33,699 nucleotides of DNA, from positions 1-33,699 of the forward strand of contig JAICGZ010000027.1 of NCBI GenBank assembly GCA_025922875.1, in the 5' to 3' direction. This stretch comes from Pyrinomonadaceae bacterium (GTDB lineage: Bacteria; Acidobacteriota; Blastocatellia; Pyrinomonadales; Pyrinomonadaceae). A model generated the notes under the pieces. That model searched no databases. It was not told the origin of the DNA and saw only the letters and a program-made list of their open reading frames with translations. Shown here one piece after another: positions 17,480-24,819 of this stretch; positions within the stretch are counted from its first letter, which is position 1, and each line of letters starts with the position of its first letter. Position numbers and translations under genes: made by a program.

Positions 17480-17521
17480 GGCAGCCGATTCTATATCACG
17501 CGCCCCGTAAGCAGAAGTTGC

Positions 17522-17552
17522 AATCCGTGTATTTAATCCGTGTAATCCGTGG
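17522..17552. repeat. Dispersed repeat ATCCGTGTAATCCGTGG family
   Basis: AATCCGTGT is found twice, followed by AATCCGTGG, in the gap between divergent gspF and the O-methyltransferase. Related sequence occurs at 21377-21417, 26597-26614, 29289-29316, 30462-30500 and 32367-32386, some of it on the opposite strand. Confidence 0.8.
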
Positions 17553-17604
17553 CTTTGTCCCTTTTTGAATTGAGATTGCGCGTTTTATTCTGGAGGACTC
17601 ATAC

Positions 17605-18645
17605 GTGACTACACCCGCAGTAGAACAGACAAATCAAACACCTGAACAACCCGCTCAGGTCCAAATGCTGCAAATCATCAGCGGTTTTTGGATCTCTCGA
17701 GCCGTTTACGTTATTGCCAGGTTAGGCATCCCCGACCTGCTGAAATCAGGACCCAAGACCGCGGAAGAGTTAGCGTCCGCAACCAAAATGCACGCACCGT
17801 CGCTTTATCGCATTCTGCGCGCGCTCGCGAGTGTCGGTGTCGTCACCCAGGAAGACAAACGCTTTGCTCTAACACCCTTGTCAGAAACCCTCGTTACCAG
17901 TGCGCCCGGCTCGCTGCGCTGGTTCGCAGTGTCGGAATTAGGACAGGAACACTATCCCGCGTGGGGCAACCTGATGCACAGCGTCAAGACTGGTGAAATC
18001 GCTTTCGATAACTTATTCGGCGTGGATATCTGGAAATATTTTCAACAGAATCCGGAAGACGGCGCGGTCTTTAACGATTCGATGAGCAGCGTGACTGCCG
18101 CCACAAATGAAGCTATCACTTCGCTCTACGACTTTTCGGGCTTCAAGAAACTTGTAGACGTCGGCGGAGGCCATGGCGGTCTCATCACGTCAATTCTCAA
18201 GTCAAATCCGCAACTAAAAGGCATCCTCTTTGACGCTTCTGAAGTCATCGAGGGCGCACGCGCCAAAATCGAAGCCGCGGGAGTCGCGGATCGCTGCGAA
18301 ACCGTTGCCGGCGACTTCTTCAAGGCGGTACCAGAGGGTGGCGATGCGTACATCATGAAGTGGATCATTCATGACTGGGACGACGAACGCGCCATCAGAA
18401 TTTTGAACAATGTTCGCAATCAGATGCCGTCAAACGGGCGTGTCATCCTGGTCGATTGCGTCGTGCCGGAGACTGATGAGCCGCACTTCTCGAAGTTCAT
18501 CGATCTCAACATGCTGGTTATGACGGGCGGAAAAGAAAGGACGGCAAAGGAGTTCCAGGAACTTCTCGCGGCCGCTGGGCTCAAACTCCTCCGCGTTATC
18601 CCCACGGATCTCCCCACCAGCATTGTCGAAGGAGAACCTTTGTAG
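17605..18645 (+). CDS. SAM-dependent O-methyltransferase (COMT/dimerisation-domain type)
   Basis: A 346-residue enzyme of the small-molecule O-methyltransferase family (Methyltransf_2). An N-terminal winged-helix dimerisation domain (about 20-100; AEELASATKMHAPSLYRILR) precedes the catalytic Rossmann domain. The SAM-binding glycine loop is VDVGGGHGG at 184-192, an acidic residue for the SAM ribose follows in ILFDASE, and the conserved KWIIHDWDD block at 252-260 contains the catalytic-base histidine (H256). It probably methylates a hydroxyl on a phenolic, polyketide or carotenoid-like metabolite; the substrate is unknown. The start is GTG at 17605 with TGGAGGA seven bases upstream. No partner biosynthetic gene lies nearby. 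The stop codon falls inside the left arm of a large inverted repeat. Confidence 0.9.
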   Translation: MTTPAVEQTNQTPEQPAQVQMLQIISGFWISRAVYVIARLGIPDLLKSGPKTAEELASATKMHAPSLYRILRALASVGVVTQEDKRFALTPLSETLVTSAPGSLRWFAVSELGQEHYPAWGNLMHSVKTGEIAFDNLFGVDIWKYFQQNPEDGAVFNDSMSSVTAATNEAITSLYDFSGFKKLVDVGGGHGGLITSILKSNPQLKGILFDASEVIEGARAKIEAAGVADRCETVAGDFFKAVPEGGDAYIMKWIIHDWDDERAIRILNNVRNQMPSNGRVILVDCVVPETDEPHFSKFIDLNMLVMTGGKERTAKEFQELLAAAGLKLLRVIPTDLPTSIVEGEPL

Positions 18646-18738
18646 GGGCGGTCCTCCGTGGCCGGCCCTTTCGGGCAAACACAAAACATTGGATTGAGTC
18701 GCATTGGAAGGGGCGGCCACGGAGGGCCGCCCCTACAA
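18640..18738. repeat. Large GC-rich inverted repeat, GGGGCGGCCACGGAGG family
   Basis: Arms of 29 bases (18640-18668 and 18710-18738) are complementary except at two positions, with a 41-base loop. The left arm begins with TTGTAGG and includes the TAG stop of the O-methyltransferase. It could fold into a very stable hairpin at the transcript end, so a terminator or transcript-stabilising role is plausible. Confidence 0.9.
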
Positions 18739-18964
18739 TCACACCCGTGTATTCTGCATCTTGCGCCGAGTCACACGCCTGTCCTAGAATGGCCGTGCCA
18801 ACACAGGAACAACTGAAACGCGCGCGGCCGTCTCCCCGTGAACTTTTCATGGTCTGGTTTTGAAAACGTCGGGCATCACTCGTTCCCTAACGAGCATCTG
18901 TGTTGACAGTTCCCTTTCGAGCCCTGAACTAAAAACTGAATCGTCGAATGTAGTCGGGGGTGAC
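18739..18964. other. Gene-free stretch before VWA gene
   Basis: This is the rest of the 319-base gap after the O-methyltransferase. No conserved gene is visible. A TTGACA at 18903-18908 is a possible -35 element, but the -10 at proper spacing (GAACTA or AACTAA) is poor, so any promoter here is uncertain. Confidence 0.4.
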
Positions 18965-19993
18965 ATGCATTTGCCCACTCGTTACGCAACTAAGTTCACA
19001 GCGGCTTTCATCTCGCTGCTAGCAGTTACATTGCTCTTTTCGCTAGCGGTTCATAGTCAGGAACCTGCTCAGGACAAACCTGCGTCTGCCGCTCCATCGC
19101 AAAGTCCGGCGCCGGCGCCCAAAAAATTGGGCACTGAACTCGATGACCGGTCGCTAATCACCAACACCGACCTGATCACGCTGACCGTTACCGTCACCGA
19201 CACCTACGGACGTTATGTATCAGGATTGAGCAAGGGCGCATTTGCCGTTTTCGATAACAAGCAGCAGCAGGAGATCACGTTCTTTAGCGACGACGATTCA
19301 CCAGTCTCCGTCGGAGTTATCTTTGACGTTTCCGGTTCCATGAGCGGCGACAAGGTCAAGCGCGCCCGCGATGCTCTGAGCAAATTCATTCAAACCAGCC
19401 ACGATTCCGACGAGTATTTCCTGATTGCCTTCAACTCCCGAGCGCAGTTACTGCTCGATAGAACACGCGACGGCGATTCCATTCTGAATAAGCTCACGTT
19501 CGTCGAAACGAAGAGCCAGACCGCGCTCTACGACGCCTGTTATCTTGGTGTGGAAAAAGTGCAGCGCGGCTCTCACTCGAAACGCGCCCTTCTCCTCATC
19601 AGCGACGGACAGGACAACGATTCGCGGTATACCTTCAATGAACTTCGGAAACTGCTGAAGGAATCGGACGTCACGCTTTACGCTATCGGAATCCTCAGCG
19701 GCAGCGATGCGGGCAGCGCCATGGGCATGGAAGGACAGGGCGTTCTCGACGAACTCTCAGGTGTTTCCGGTGGCAAGGCATTCTTCCCGCGTTCAGCCGC
19801 TGAAATGGACGACATTTTTGAGCAGATTGCCCTGGAGTTGCGGCACCAGTACTCGATCGGCTACAAACCGGATTCGTTCCAAAACGACGGCAAATGGCAC
19901 CGGGTCAAGGTAAAAGTGACTCCGCCTCGCGGCCTCCCCCGACTATTTGTTAGATCTAGAGAAGGCTACTACGCCACGGCCGGGGCCCGCTGA
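18965..19993 (+). CDS. Exported VWA-domain protein, acidobacterial VWFA-related type (1)
   Basis: A 342-residue protein with a signal peptide (about 1-32, ending AVHSQ), then a Pro/Ala-rich linker, then a short beta domain (about 65-110; TVTVTDTYGRYVSGLSKGAF) and a VWA domain. The MIDAS metal motif DVSGS is at 121-125, with the later threonine and aspartate supplied around SQTALYDACY and LLISDGQDND. These features match the VWFA-related family common in Acidobacteria. Function unknown; such proteins are presumed surface or periplasmic binding proteins. The start at 18965 is preferred over an upstream in-frame option at 18860 because it begins the signal peptide and has GGGGG five bases upstream. 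A similar gene follows. Confidence 0.85.
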   Translation: MHLPTRYATKFTAAFISLLAVTLLFSLAVHSQEPAQDKPASAAPSQSPAPAPKKLGTELDDRSLITNTDLITLTVTVTDTYGRYVSGLSKGAFAVFDNKQQQEITFFSDDDSPVSVGVIFDVSGSMSGDKVKRARDALSKFIQTSHDSDEYFLIAFNSRAQLLLDRTRDGDSILNKLTFVETKSQTALYDACYLGVEKVQRGSHSKRALLLISDGQDNDSRYTFNELRKLLKESDVTLYAIGILSGSDAGSAMGMEGQGVLDELSGVSGGKAFFPRSAAEMDDIFEQIALELRHQYSIGYKPDSFQNDGKWHRVKVKVTPPRGLPRLFVRSREGYYATAGAR

Positions 19994-20046
19994 GCAACCT
20001 TGTAAATCCTCGGATCGGCAACGCAGGATTGGTTACCCTGCATCTT

Positions 20047-20062
20047 TGGACGTGTGCGTCCA
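20047..20062. repeat. Short hairpin between the two VWA genes
   Basis: TGGACG (20047-20052) and CGTCCA (20057-20062) form a 6-bp stem with a TGTG loop. GGTTA and TAACC sequences flank it further out and could extend the fold. It has no T-tract, so it is not a standard terminator. Confidence 0.5.
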
Positions 20063-20104
20063 GTGGCTTAACCAGCGACGCTGTTGCCCCAGCCCCGCGC
20101 TTTT

Positions 20105-20111
20105 AGAGGAG
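20105..20111 (+). promoter_or_regulatory. Ribosome binding site supporting TTG start at 20119
   Basis: AGAGGAG ends seven bases before the TTG at 20119. An alternative in-frame TTG at 20113 lies only one base away from the site and is therefore unlikely. No ATG is available in frame before the signal peptide. Confidence 0.65.
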
Positions 20112-20118
20112 TTTGCCG

Positions 20119-21366
20119 TTGTTTAGTGAACAGAATGTGAGACGGACCGGGATACTTCTGATCTGCGGCCTGATCGTTTCGACACTGATTTTTGGCTCGA
20201 ATGTTGTCGCAGGTAACGGCCAGGATCGGCCGCGGAGTACGCAGACCCCGACCCCAACTCCGGCACCCGCAGCCCCGGCTGCAACACCCACTCCGACTCC
20301 ACAAACGCCGCGTCCGTCCGGAACCGATCGCATTGCTCCAACACTGGGCGAGCCACCACCGCCACCGCGTCTGAAACCGACGCCGACGCCGACACCGCCT
20401 CCTGAGATCGACCCCGGCGACAGAATCACAATCGACGCCGATCTGGTCCAACTACACGTGCGCGTGATCGATCGAAACAATCGACCAATCAACAACGTGA
20501 CGCAGAATGAATTTCATGTTTTTGAGGACGGCGTGCCGCAAAAAATCGAATCATTCACGCGTGAGGATGTGCCGATTAGCTACGGGCTCGCTGTTGATAC
20601 GTCAGGTTCACTGCGCTCACAGTTACAGAGCGTAATCGACGCCGGCAAGTCGATCATCAATAGCAACAAGCCGGGTGACGAAACGTTTCTCGTTCGATTC
20701 ATCAGCAGCGATAAGATCGAGACGGTCCAGGATTTCACGTCCAACAAAGAGTTGCTGATGGATGGTCTCGACAGCTTTTACGTCGAGGGCGGCCAGACAG
20801 CGATCATCGATGCGGTCTATCTTTCAGCCGAGCACGTTTCGGAATATCGCAAGGGCGACGAAGGCGACAGGCGACGTCGCGCGCTGATCGTGATCACCGA
20901 CGGTGAAGACCGGAACAGTTTCTACAAGCAGGAACAGCTCTTTGCGCGTCTGCGCGAGGAAGACGTTCAGATCTTCGTGATCGGCTTCGTGAATGAGTTG
21001 GACAAAGAAGCTGGTCTGATTCGCAAGAGTCCGCGTGAAAAAGCAGTCAATCTAATCAAAAAGCTTGCCTCCGAAACTGGTGGCCGGGCTTTCTTTCCTG
21101 ACTCGATCGCCGAACTACCGCAAATCGCAAATGAGATCATCAGGGATCTGCGTACGCAATACGTTATTGCCTACAATCCCACCAACAAGACTCCTGATGG
21201 CACATTTCGCGCAATTAAGGTAACGGTGGACCAACCTTCAGATTCTTCTGAGAAACGGATCGCACTGACGAGAACGGGACGCCTCGCGCGTAAGGAAGGA
21301 CAAACCGCGCCGCGGCCCCCCGCAGTGAGAATGCCGGGGACGTCCACTCCCAATAAAAAACCATAA
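20119..21366 (+). CDS. Exported VWA-domain protein, acidobacterial VWFA-related type (2)
   Basis: A 415-residue protein. The N-terminus has a signal peptide (about 1-31), then a Pro/Thr-rich low-complexity linker (about 41-98, with TPTPTP runs), then the beta domain (about 105-148; VQLHVRVIDRNNRPINNVTQ) and a VWA domain. The MIDAS motif DTSGS is at 160-164, with GGQTAIIDAVY and LIVITDGEDRN later. A basic, Pro-rich tail follows. It is similar in layout to the protein just upstream and probably a paralogue, differing in its long linker and tail. It uses TTG as start. Role unknown; the long linker suggests cell-surface display, though no anchor motif is seen. It converges on the iron permease-like gene. 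Confidence 0.85.
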   Translation: MFSEQNVRRTGILLICGLIVSTLIFGSNVVAGNGQDRPRSTQTPTPTPAPAAPAATPTPTPQTPRPSGTDRIAPTLGEPPPPPRLKPTPTPTPPPEIDPGDRITIDADLVQLHVRVIDRNNRPINNVTQNEFHVFEDGVPQKIESFTREDVPISYGLAVDTSGSLRSQLQSVIDAGKSIINSNKPGDETFLVRFISSDKIETVQDFTSNKELLMDGLDSFYVEGGQTAIIDAVYLSAEHVSEYRKGDEGDRRRRALIVITDGEDRNSFYKQEQLFARLREEDVQIFVIGFVNELDKEAGLIRKSPREKAVNLIKKLASETGGRAFFPDSIAELPQIANEIIRDLRTQYVIAYNPTNKTPDGTFRAIKVTVDQPSDSSEKRIALTRTGRLARKEGQTAPRPPAVRMPGTSTPNKKP

Positions 21367-21376
21367 ACCACAGATG

Positions 21377-21417
21377 AACACGGATGAAAACAGATCAATC
21401 TGTCTTCATCCGAGTTT
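21377..21417. repeat. Inverted repeat of the ACACGGAT family between convergent genes
   Basis: Arms AACACGGATGAAAACAGAT (21377-21395) and ATCTGTCTTCATCCGAGTTT (21398-21417) pair over about 18 positions with a two-base loop. The right arm overlaps the end of the convergent permease gene (stop at 21406-21408). It may terminate transcription in both directions. Confidence 0.8.
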
Positions 21418-21882
21418 ATCCGCGAGCTTCTTTTTGTATTTATAGCCGTGACGCGTTGCCGCTTCCTCGATAGAGTGCGTCGCGGTAAGAACATCATCTT
21501 CTTTCGCGAGGTCAATCAACCGCTTGTAATACGCACGCAGTGCATTGATCTCCGGTTCGCTCAAATCCTCGACGTCGATCAAGCGATTACTCGCGCCCTC
21601 CATTGCCGCCACGATCTCGTTCAGTTTGAGATGTATCGCGAGGGCGTCTTTGTTCTGCGCGCGTTGAATTAAGAACACCATCAGGAATGTGACGATGGTA
21701 GTGCCGGTATTGATCACCAGTTGCCAGGTGTCAGAAAAATTAAAGAGCGGTCCAGTAACGGCCCAAATAAAGATGGCTGCCAGGGCCAAAACAAAAGCGA
21801 GGGATGTGCCCGTGGCCCTGGTGGCCTGATAAGAAAGCCTCTCGAGCAGATAACCCATTAGATTTCTTCTTTTTCGCCGCAT
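21406..21882 (-). CDS. Low-affinity iron permease family protein
   Basis: A 158-residue membrane protein that fits the low-affinity iron permease family (PF04120). Two hydrophobic segments (about 25-47 and 57-78) include the family's characteristic FSDTWQLVINTGTTIVTFLM stretch, followed by IQRAQNKDALAIHLKLNEIV and a C-terminal helix. Function in bacteria is poorly established; iron transport is inferred from a distant yeast relation. ATG at 21882 has AAGAGG seven bases upstream; a TTG at 21885 is less likely. It begins four bases after the BMC-H stop and is therefore probably the last gene of the microcompartment operon, although the functional link is unknown. Confidence 0.85.
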   Translation of the reverse strand: MRRKRRNLMGYLLERLSYQATRATGTSLAFVLALAAIFIWAVTGPLFNFSDTWQLVINTGTTIVTFLMVFLIQRAQNKDALAIHLKLNEIVAAMEGASNRLIDVEDLSEPEINALRAYYKRLIDLAKEDDVLTATHSIEEAATRHGYKYKKKLADKLG

Positions 21883-21885
21883 CAA

Positions 21886-22212
21886 TCAACCTCTTGATCT
21901 AACAGAACCACTGATCTTCTTGCGCGTCGTTTCGCCAGTATGCAAAACGGGCAAACCAAGATCCACATCTGAATGGGGCTGAGGGATCACATGCGTGGCG
22001 ACGACCTCGCCGACTCGCTTCCCGGCCGCAGCGCCGGCATCCACGGCGCTACGCACAGCGGCCACATCACCACGCACAATCGCGGTCACCAGGCCGGCAT
22101 CGATCTTTTCCCACCCGACGAGGCGGACATTCGCGGCTTTCACCATCGCGTCGGCAGCTTCAATCATCGCCACCAGGCCGCGACATTCGACCATTCCGAG
22201 TGCTTCCGGCAT
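21886..22212 (-). CDS. BMC-H hexameric microcompartment shell protein (2)
   Basis: A 108-residue BMC-domain protein (PF00936; PduA/EutM/CsoS1 class) that forms hexameric tiles of a microcompartment shell. The family hallmark runs from [20 protein letters not shown] through [20 protein letters not shown] to [20 protein letters not shown], ending with [13 protein letters not shown]. The region after GDV corresponds to the pore-lining and edge helices. Length is close to the usual 90-110. GGAGG lies eight bases before the ATG at 22212. It is the second BMC-H of the locus and differs from BMC-H 1 in the pore-side segment ([11 protein letters not shown] rather than [11 protein letters not shown]) and in lacking a long tail. 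Confidence 0.95.
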   Translation of the reverse strand: MPEALGMVECRGLVAMIEAADAMVKAANVRLVGWEKIDAGLVTAIVRGDVAAVRSAVDAGAAAGKRVGEVVATHVIPQPHSDVDLGLPVLHTGETTRKKISGSVRSRG

Positions 22213-22236
22213 CAGCGTCCCTCCGTGATCAGTGTT

Positions 22237-22265
22237 ATAGGTCCTATATGTCCTATAGGACCTAT
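22237..22265. repeat. Inverted repeat ATAGGTCCTAT/ATAGGACCTAT
   Basis: Perfect 11-bp arms (22237-22247 and 22255-22265) with a 7-base loop; GTTA and TAAC flank the outside. It lies in the 63-base gap between UPF0210 and BMC-H 2, within the BMC operon, and resembles the element at 14444-14472. Confidence 0.8.
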
Positions 22266-22275
22266 ATTAACAGCC

Positions 22276-23637
22276 TCAATTTCGCAGGGAATGGATCGGC
22301 GCCGGTATTCTGCCGCCCCGGCGGATAAATACCGCGGGTGAAAAGGTGCTCACGGGCATGATCGGCGCACTCCCTAACAATCCACCATACTCGACCATCT
22401 CGCCGACATCGCGCCCGGGCACTGGAATGATTCGCACTGCCGTGGTCTTGTTGTTCATAACCCCGACAGCCATCTCGTCGGCGATTATCGCGGCGATAGT
22501 TTCAGCAGAAGTCGAACCAGGAACAGCAACCATATCGATGCCCACCGAACAGACACTGGTCCATGCTTCGAGTTTCGCGAGCGACAATGCGCCCATTTGC
22601 GTGGCCTCGATCATGCCGGCATCCTCCGATACCGGAATGAAGGCTCCACTCATACCGCCAACGGAGCCGCTGGCCATCGCGCCACCCTTCTTGACAGCAT
22701 CAGTCAGCATTGCGAGCGCCGCGGTTGTTCCGTGAGTGCCCGCACGCTCGAAGCCCATCGCCTCGATGATGTTCGCAACCGAGTCGCCGATAACGGGAGT
22801 CGGCGCCAGCGACAGATCGATGATACCGAACGGAATACCTAATCGTCGTGCTGCTTCCCGGCCGACCAGCTCACCCGCACGCGCCAGTTTGAACGAAAGC
22901 TTCTTTATCGTTTCGGCCAGGTCCTGCAAGGGAAGATTTCGATCGGCATGCCTGACCGCGTGATGGACCACGCCCGGCCCCGAGACGCCAATGTTGATTA
23001 CAGCTTCAGCTTCGCTCACACCGTGAAACGCGCCGGCCATAAATGGATTGTCTTCGACCGCATTCGCAAAGCAAACAAACTTCGCGCACGCCAACCCGCC
23101 CTGATCGCGAGTTCGCTCGGCCGCGTCCTTCACGATTCTGCCGACCTGGCCCACCACGTCCATGTTGATGCCGGCCCGAGTTGTTGCCGCGTTTATGGAG
23201 GAACACAAACGTCTGGTCGCCGCGAGAGCTTCGGGAATGGAATCGAGAAATTTAGTTTCGGAACGTGTGGTTCCTTTTTGGACGAGCGCGGAATATCCGC
23301 CAATGAAATCGACACCGACGGATCCCGCGGCATCGTCGATTGCTCGTGCGAGTTGGGTCAGATCGCCTCGCAGGCCTTCAGTGATCAGGGAAACGGGTGT
23401 TATCGAAATGCGTTTATTTGCGACCCTGATGCCAAACTCGTCGCCAATCTCGTCAACTGTCTGTACGAGTCGAGCAGCAACAGCGCGGATCTTGTCACCC
23501 GCCTTTTGCGCCACTCCGTCCATCGAGTCGCTGCTGCAATCGAGCAAGCTCAGACCGAGCGTAACCGTGCGTACGTCGAGATGCTCCATCTCAGTCATCG
23601 CGACGGTTTGAAGTATCTCGGCCTGGGTGTATTCCAT
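22276..23637 (-). CDS. UPF0210/DUF711 (PFL-like) family protein in BMC locus
   Basis: A 453-residue protein of the UPF0210/DUF711 family, normal in length for that family. Recognisable blocks are [20 protein letters not shown] at the start, [119 protein letters not shown] and the end [17 protein letters not shown]. Its biochemistry is unknown. From memory, the solved family structure was grouped with pyruvate formate-lyase-like folds, hence the database name PFL family. In Streptococcus and others its gene pairs with a UPF0237 ACT-domain gene, and the same partner is present here. No standard glycyl-radical motif was found. It starts at ATG 23637, abutting the stop of the zinc-ribbon gene. 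It is a candidate for the missing signature enzyme. Confidence 0.92.
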   Translation of the reverse strand: MEYTQAEILQTVAMTEMEHLDVRTVTLGLSLLDCSSDSMDGVAQKAGDKIRAVAARLVQTVDEIGDEFGIRVANKRISITPVSLITEGLRGDLTQLARAIDDAAGSVGVDFIGGYSALVQKGTTRSETKFLDSIPEALAATRRLCSSINAATTRAGINMDVVGQVGRIVKDAAERTRDQGGLACAKFVCFANAVEDNPFMAGAFHGVSEAEAVINIGVSGPGVVHHAVRHADRNLPLQDLAETIKKLSFKLARAGELVGREAARRLGIPFGIIDLSLAPTPVIGDSVANIIEAMGFERAGTHGTTAALAMLTDAVKKGGAMASGSVGGMSGAFIPVSEDAGMIEATQMGALSLAKLEAWTSVCSVGIDMVAVPGSTSAETIAAIIADEMAVGVMNNKTTAVRIIPVPGRDVGEMVEYGGLLGSAPIMPVSTFSPAVFIRRGGRIPAPIHSLRN

Positions 23638-23952
23638 CTATCCGATCACTTTGCTGAGAATGAGTAGCACAAGAAATAGTAAAAAGAGCGCAGCAGCGAC
23701 GAGCAGGAAGCGCAAGCTCGGATCGTAGCCGGCTTGATCGATAACGACGCTGGAAAATTTCTGCAACTTCTCTACACGAGCTCGCACGCCGTCCTCAGAA
23801 GGTCGAGGAGTTGGTGGCCGCGGAACGGAGTCGAGCGCCTGGGTCGGAGCGGTATCGGCGATCGGATTACCACACTGTGGACAGAACATTGCGTGCTGGC
23901 GCACGGATACACCACAGGCGGTACAACGACGAGCTATTTCAGGTTCAGACAT
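23638..23952 (-). CDS. Small zinc-ribbon membrane protein in BMC operon
   Basis: A 104-residue protein. The N-terminus has a double zinc ribbon half-pair (CTACG at about 10-14 and CPQCG at about 24-28) that should bind one zinc. A Pro-rich linker (about 35-55) is followed by a basic helix and a single C-terminal membrane segment (about 83-102; LVAAALFLLFLVLLILSKVI). It is likely tail-anchored in the inner membrane with the zinc ribbon in the cytoplasm. Function unknown. AAGG lies five bases before the ATG. Its stop codon directly abuts the UPF0210 start, implying translational coupling. It could tether or regulate the compartment, but this is only inference. Confidence 0.8.
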   Translation of the reverse strand: MSEPEIARRCTACGVSVRQHAMFCPQCGNPIADTAPTQALDSVPRPPTPRPSEDGVRARVEKLQKFSSVVIDQAGYDPSLRFLLVAAALFLLFLVLLILSKVIG

Positions 23953-23962
23953 AAAAACCTTG

Positions 23963-23994
23963 GACAGGATTTACAACATCCTGGTAATCCTGTC
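23963..23994. repeat. Short inverted repeat GACAGGATT/AATCCTGTC
   Basis: Nine-bp arms (23963-23971 and 23986-23994) in the 47-base gap between the ACT and zinc-ribbon genes, which it nearly fills. It represents another intergenic repeat type. Confidence 0.7.
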
Positions 23995-23999
23995 TAAAC

Positions 24000-24443
24000 T
24001 TAGATCCGGTGCATCGCGTTGAAGAGATCCTCTCGCTGCGCGTAAATCCGTACCCCAAGCTTCTGCCCCTCGTTCTTCAATCTCTCCTTCAACTCGGCCG
24101 TGCTTTCACGCGCGCGCGACGTGTCCGCAATGATCACCATCGCGAATTTACCCTGGACGACTGTCTGGTTGATGTCGATGATGCTGCAACCCGCCTCCGC
24201 GAGGATTTGCGAAACGCCTGCAACGATACCCGGATGGTCCAATCCAAAGACTGAAATCACCATTCGGCCGGAGGAGCCTTCCGTCGAACTCAGTTGCACG
24301 GCGCTTCGATCTCCAGTCGCGGAAGAGCCAACCTGATTGTAAATATCGGTGACCAATTGCTCCACCGTCGAATCATCAACCGCACTCCCTAAGCGTTCGT
24401 AAACCGCTCGAGTGATTCGGTAGATCAAGTCTTCATTGGCCAT
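24000..24443 (-). CDS. ACT-domain protein (UPF0237-like) with encapsulation-peptide-like N-terminus
   Basis: A 147-residue protein. Residues about 61-147 are a UPF0237-type ACT domain: MVISVFGLDHPGIVAGVSQI with the ligand-loop DHPG, INQTVVQGKFAMVIIAD, and the family end EDLFNAMHRI. ACT domains usually bind small metabolites such as amino acids and regulate a partner. The usual UPF0237 protein is about 90 residues; this one has a 57-residue N-terminal addition with two amphipathic helices (about 4-18, EDLIYRITRAVYERL; about 26-38, TVEQLVTDIYNQV) joined to the ACT domain by a Ser/Thr/Gly linker. Such helices are typical of peptides that direct cargo into microcompartments. It precedes the zinc-ribbon and UPF0210 genes and follows the EutN gene. 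No clear Shine-Dalgarno is present. Confidence 0.9.
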   Translation of the reverse strand: MANEDLIYRITRAVYERLGSAVDDSTVEQLVTDIYNQVGSSATGDRSAVQLSSTEGSSGRMVISVFGLDHPGIVAGVSQILAEAGCSIIDINQTVVQGKFAMVIIADTSRARESTAELKERLKNEGQKLGVRIYAQREDLFNAMHRI

Positions 24444-24450
24444 TAGGAAA

Positions 24451-24477
24451 GTGATGAGTGATTAGGCGTGATTAGTA
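24451..24477. repeat. Short direct repeats GTGATTAG type
   Basis: GTGATGAGTGATTAGGCGTG then ATTAGTA: units of GTGATTAG-like sequence are repeated imperfectly in the 39-base gap between the vertex gene and the ACT gene. Weak evidence. Confidence 0.4.
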
Positions 24478-24482
24478 GTTTT

Positions 24483-24812
24483 TCACGGTCTGCCATTCTC
24501 GTGCACAAGCCTGCGCGCTGCTTCGCGCATCTCGTCGGACAGAGTTTCGTGGATATCGACACGATCGACGATACCCACGACCGCTGCTTCAATCGACATG
24601 TCCTGGTTGCCGATCGCGGATCGCGCTGCTTTGCCGAAGGCGCACAATACCATTTCGCCTGTCCCTGCACCCAATCGATCGGCAACCACAACGATGTTGC
24701 GCGTGGGTTCCTTGTCGAGATCGTAAGGATGAACAATCAAAAACCTGACGCCCTCGAGATCGGGCGTCTTCTTCGTCGACCAAACTGTGCCTACTACTTT
24801 TGCTAAGAACAT
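24483..24812 (-). CDS. EutN/CcmL-family pentameric microcompartment vertex protein (BMC-P)
   Basis: A 109-residue protein of the EutN/CcmL family (PF03319), which forms the pentameric caps at shell vertices. The family start is intact (MFLAKVVGTVWSTKKTPDLE), followed by RFLIVHPYD, then NIVVVADRLGAGTGEMVLCA (the conserved DxxGAGxGExVL core), SAIGNQDMSIEAAVVGIVD, and a C-terminal basic tail slightly longer than usual. Its ATG at 24812 lies seven bases beyond the aldehyde dehydrogenase stop at 24820, so the two are translationally linked; AAGG is twelve bases upstream. Presence of a vertex protein argues for a closed compartment rather than stray BMC-H sheets. Confidence 0.95.
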   Translation of the reverse strand: MFLAKVVGTVWSTKKTPDLEGVRFLIVHPYDLDKEPTRNIVVVADRLGAGTGEMVLCAFGKAARSAIGNQDMSIEAAVVGIVDRVDIHETLSDEMREAARRLVHENGRP

Positions 24813-24819
24813 CTACTCG

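Noticed and set aside
17480-17500. Possible -10 element (TATAGA on the minus strand) for gspF
   Set aside because: It lies only about ten bases before the ATG with no acceptable -35, so it would imply a leaderless transcript without support.
22276-23637. UPF0210 as a canonical glycyl-radical enzyme
   Set aside because: The usual C-terminal glycyl-radical motif is absent and no activating radical-SAM enzyme is nearby; only a possible fold relation is retained.
22948-23667. 239-codon plus-strand open frame opposite UPF0210
   Set aside because: Antisense shadow of a conserved gene; composition is unlike a real protein.
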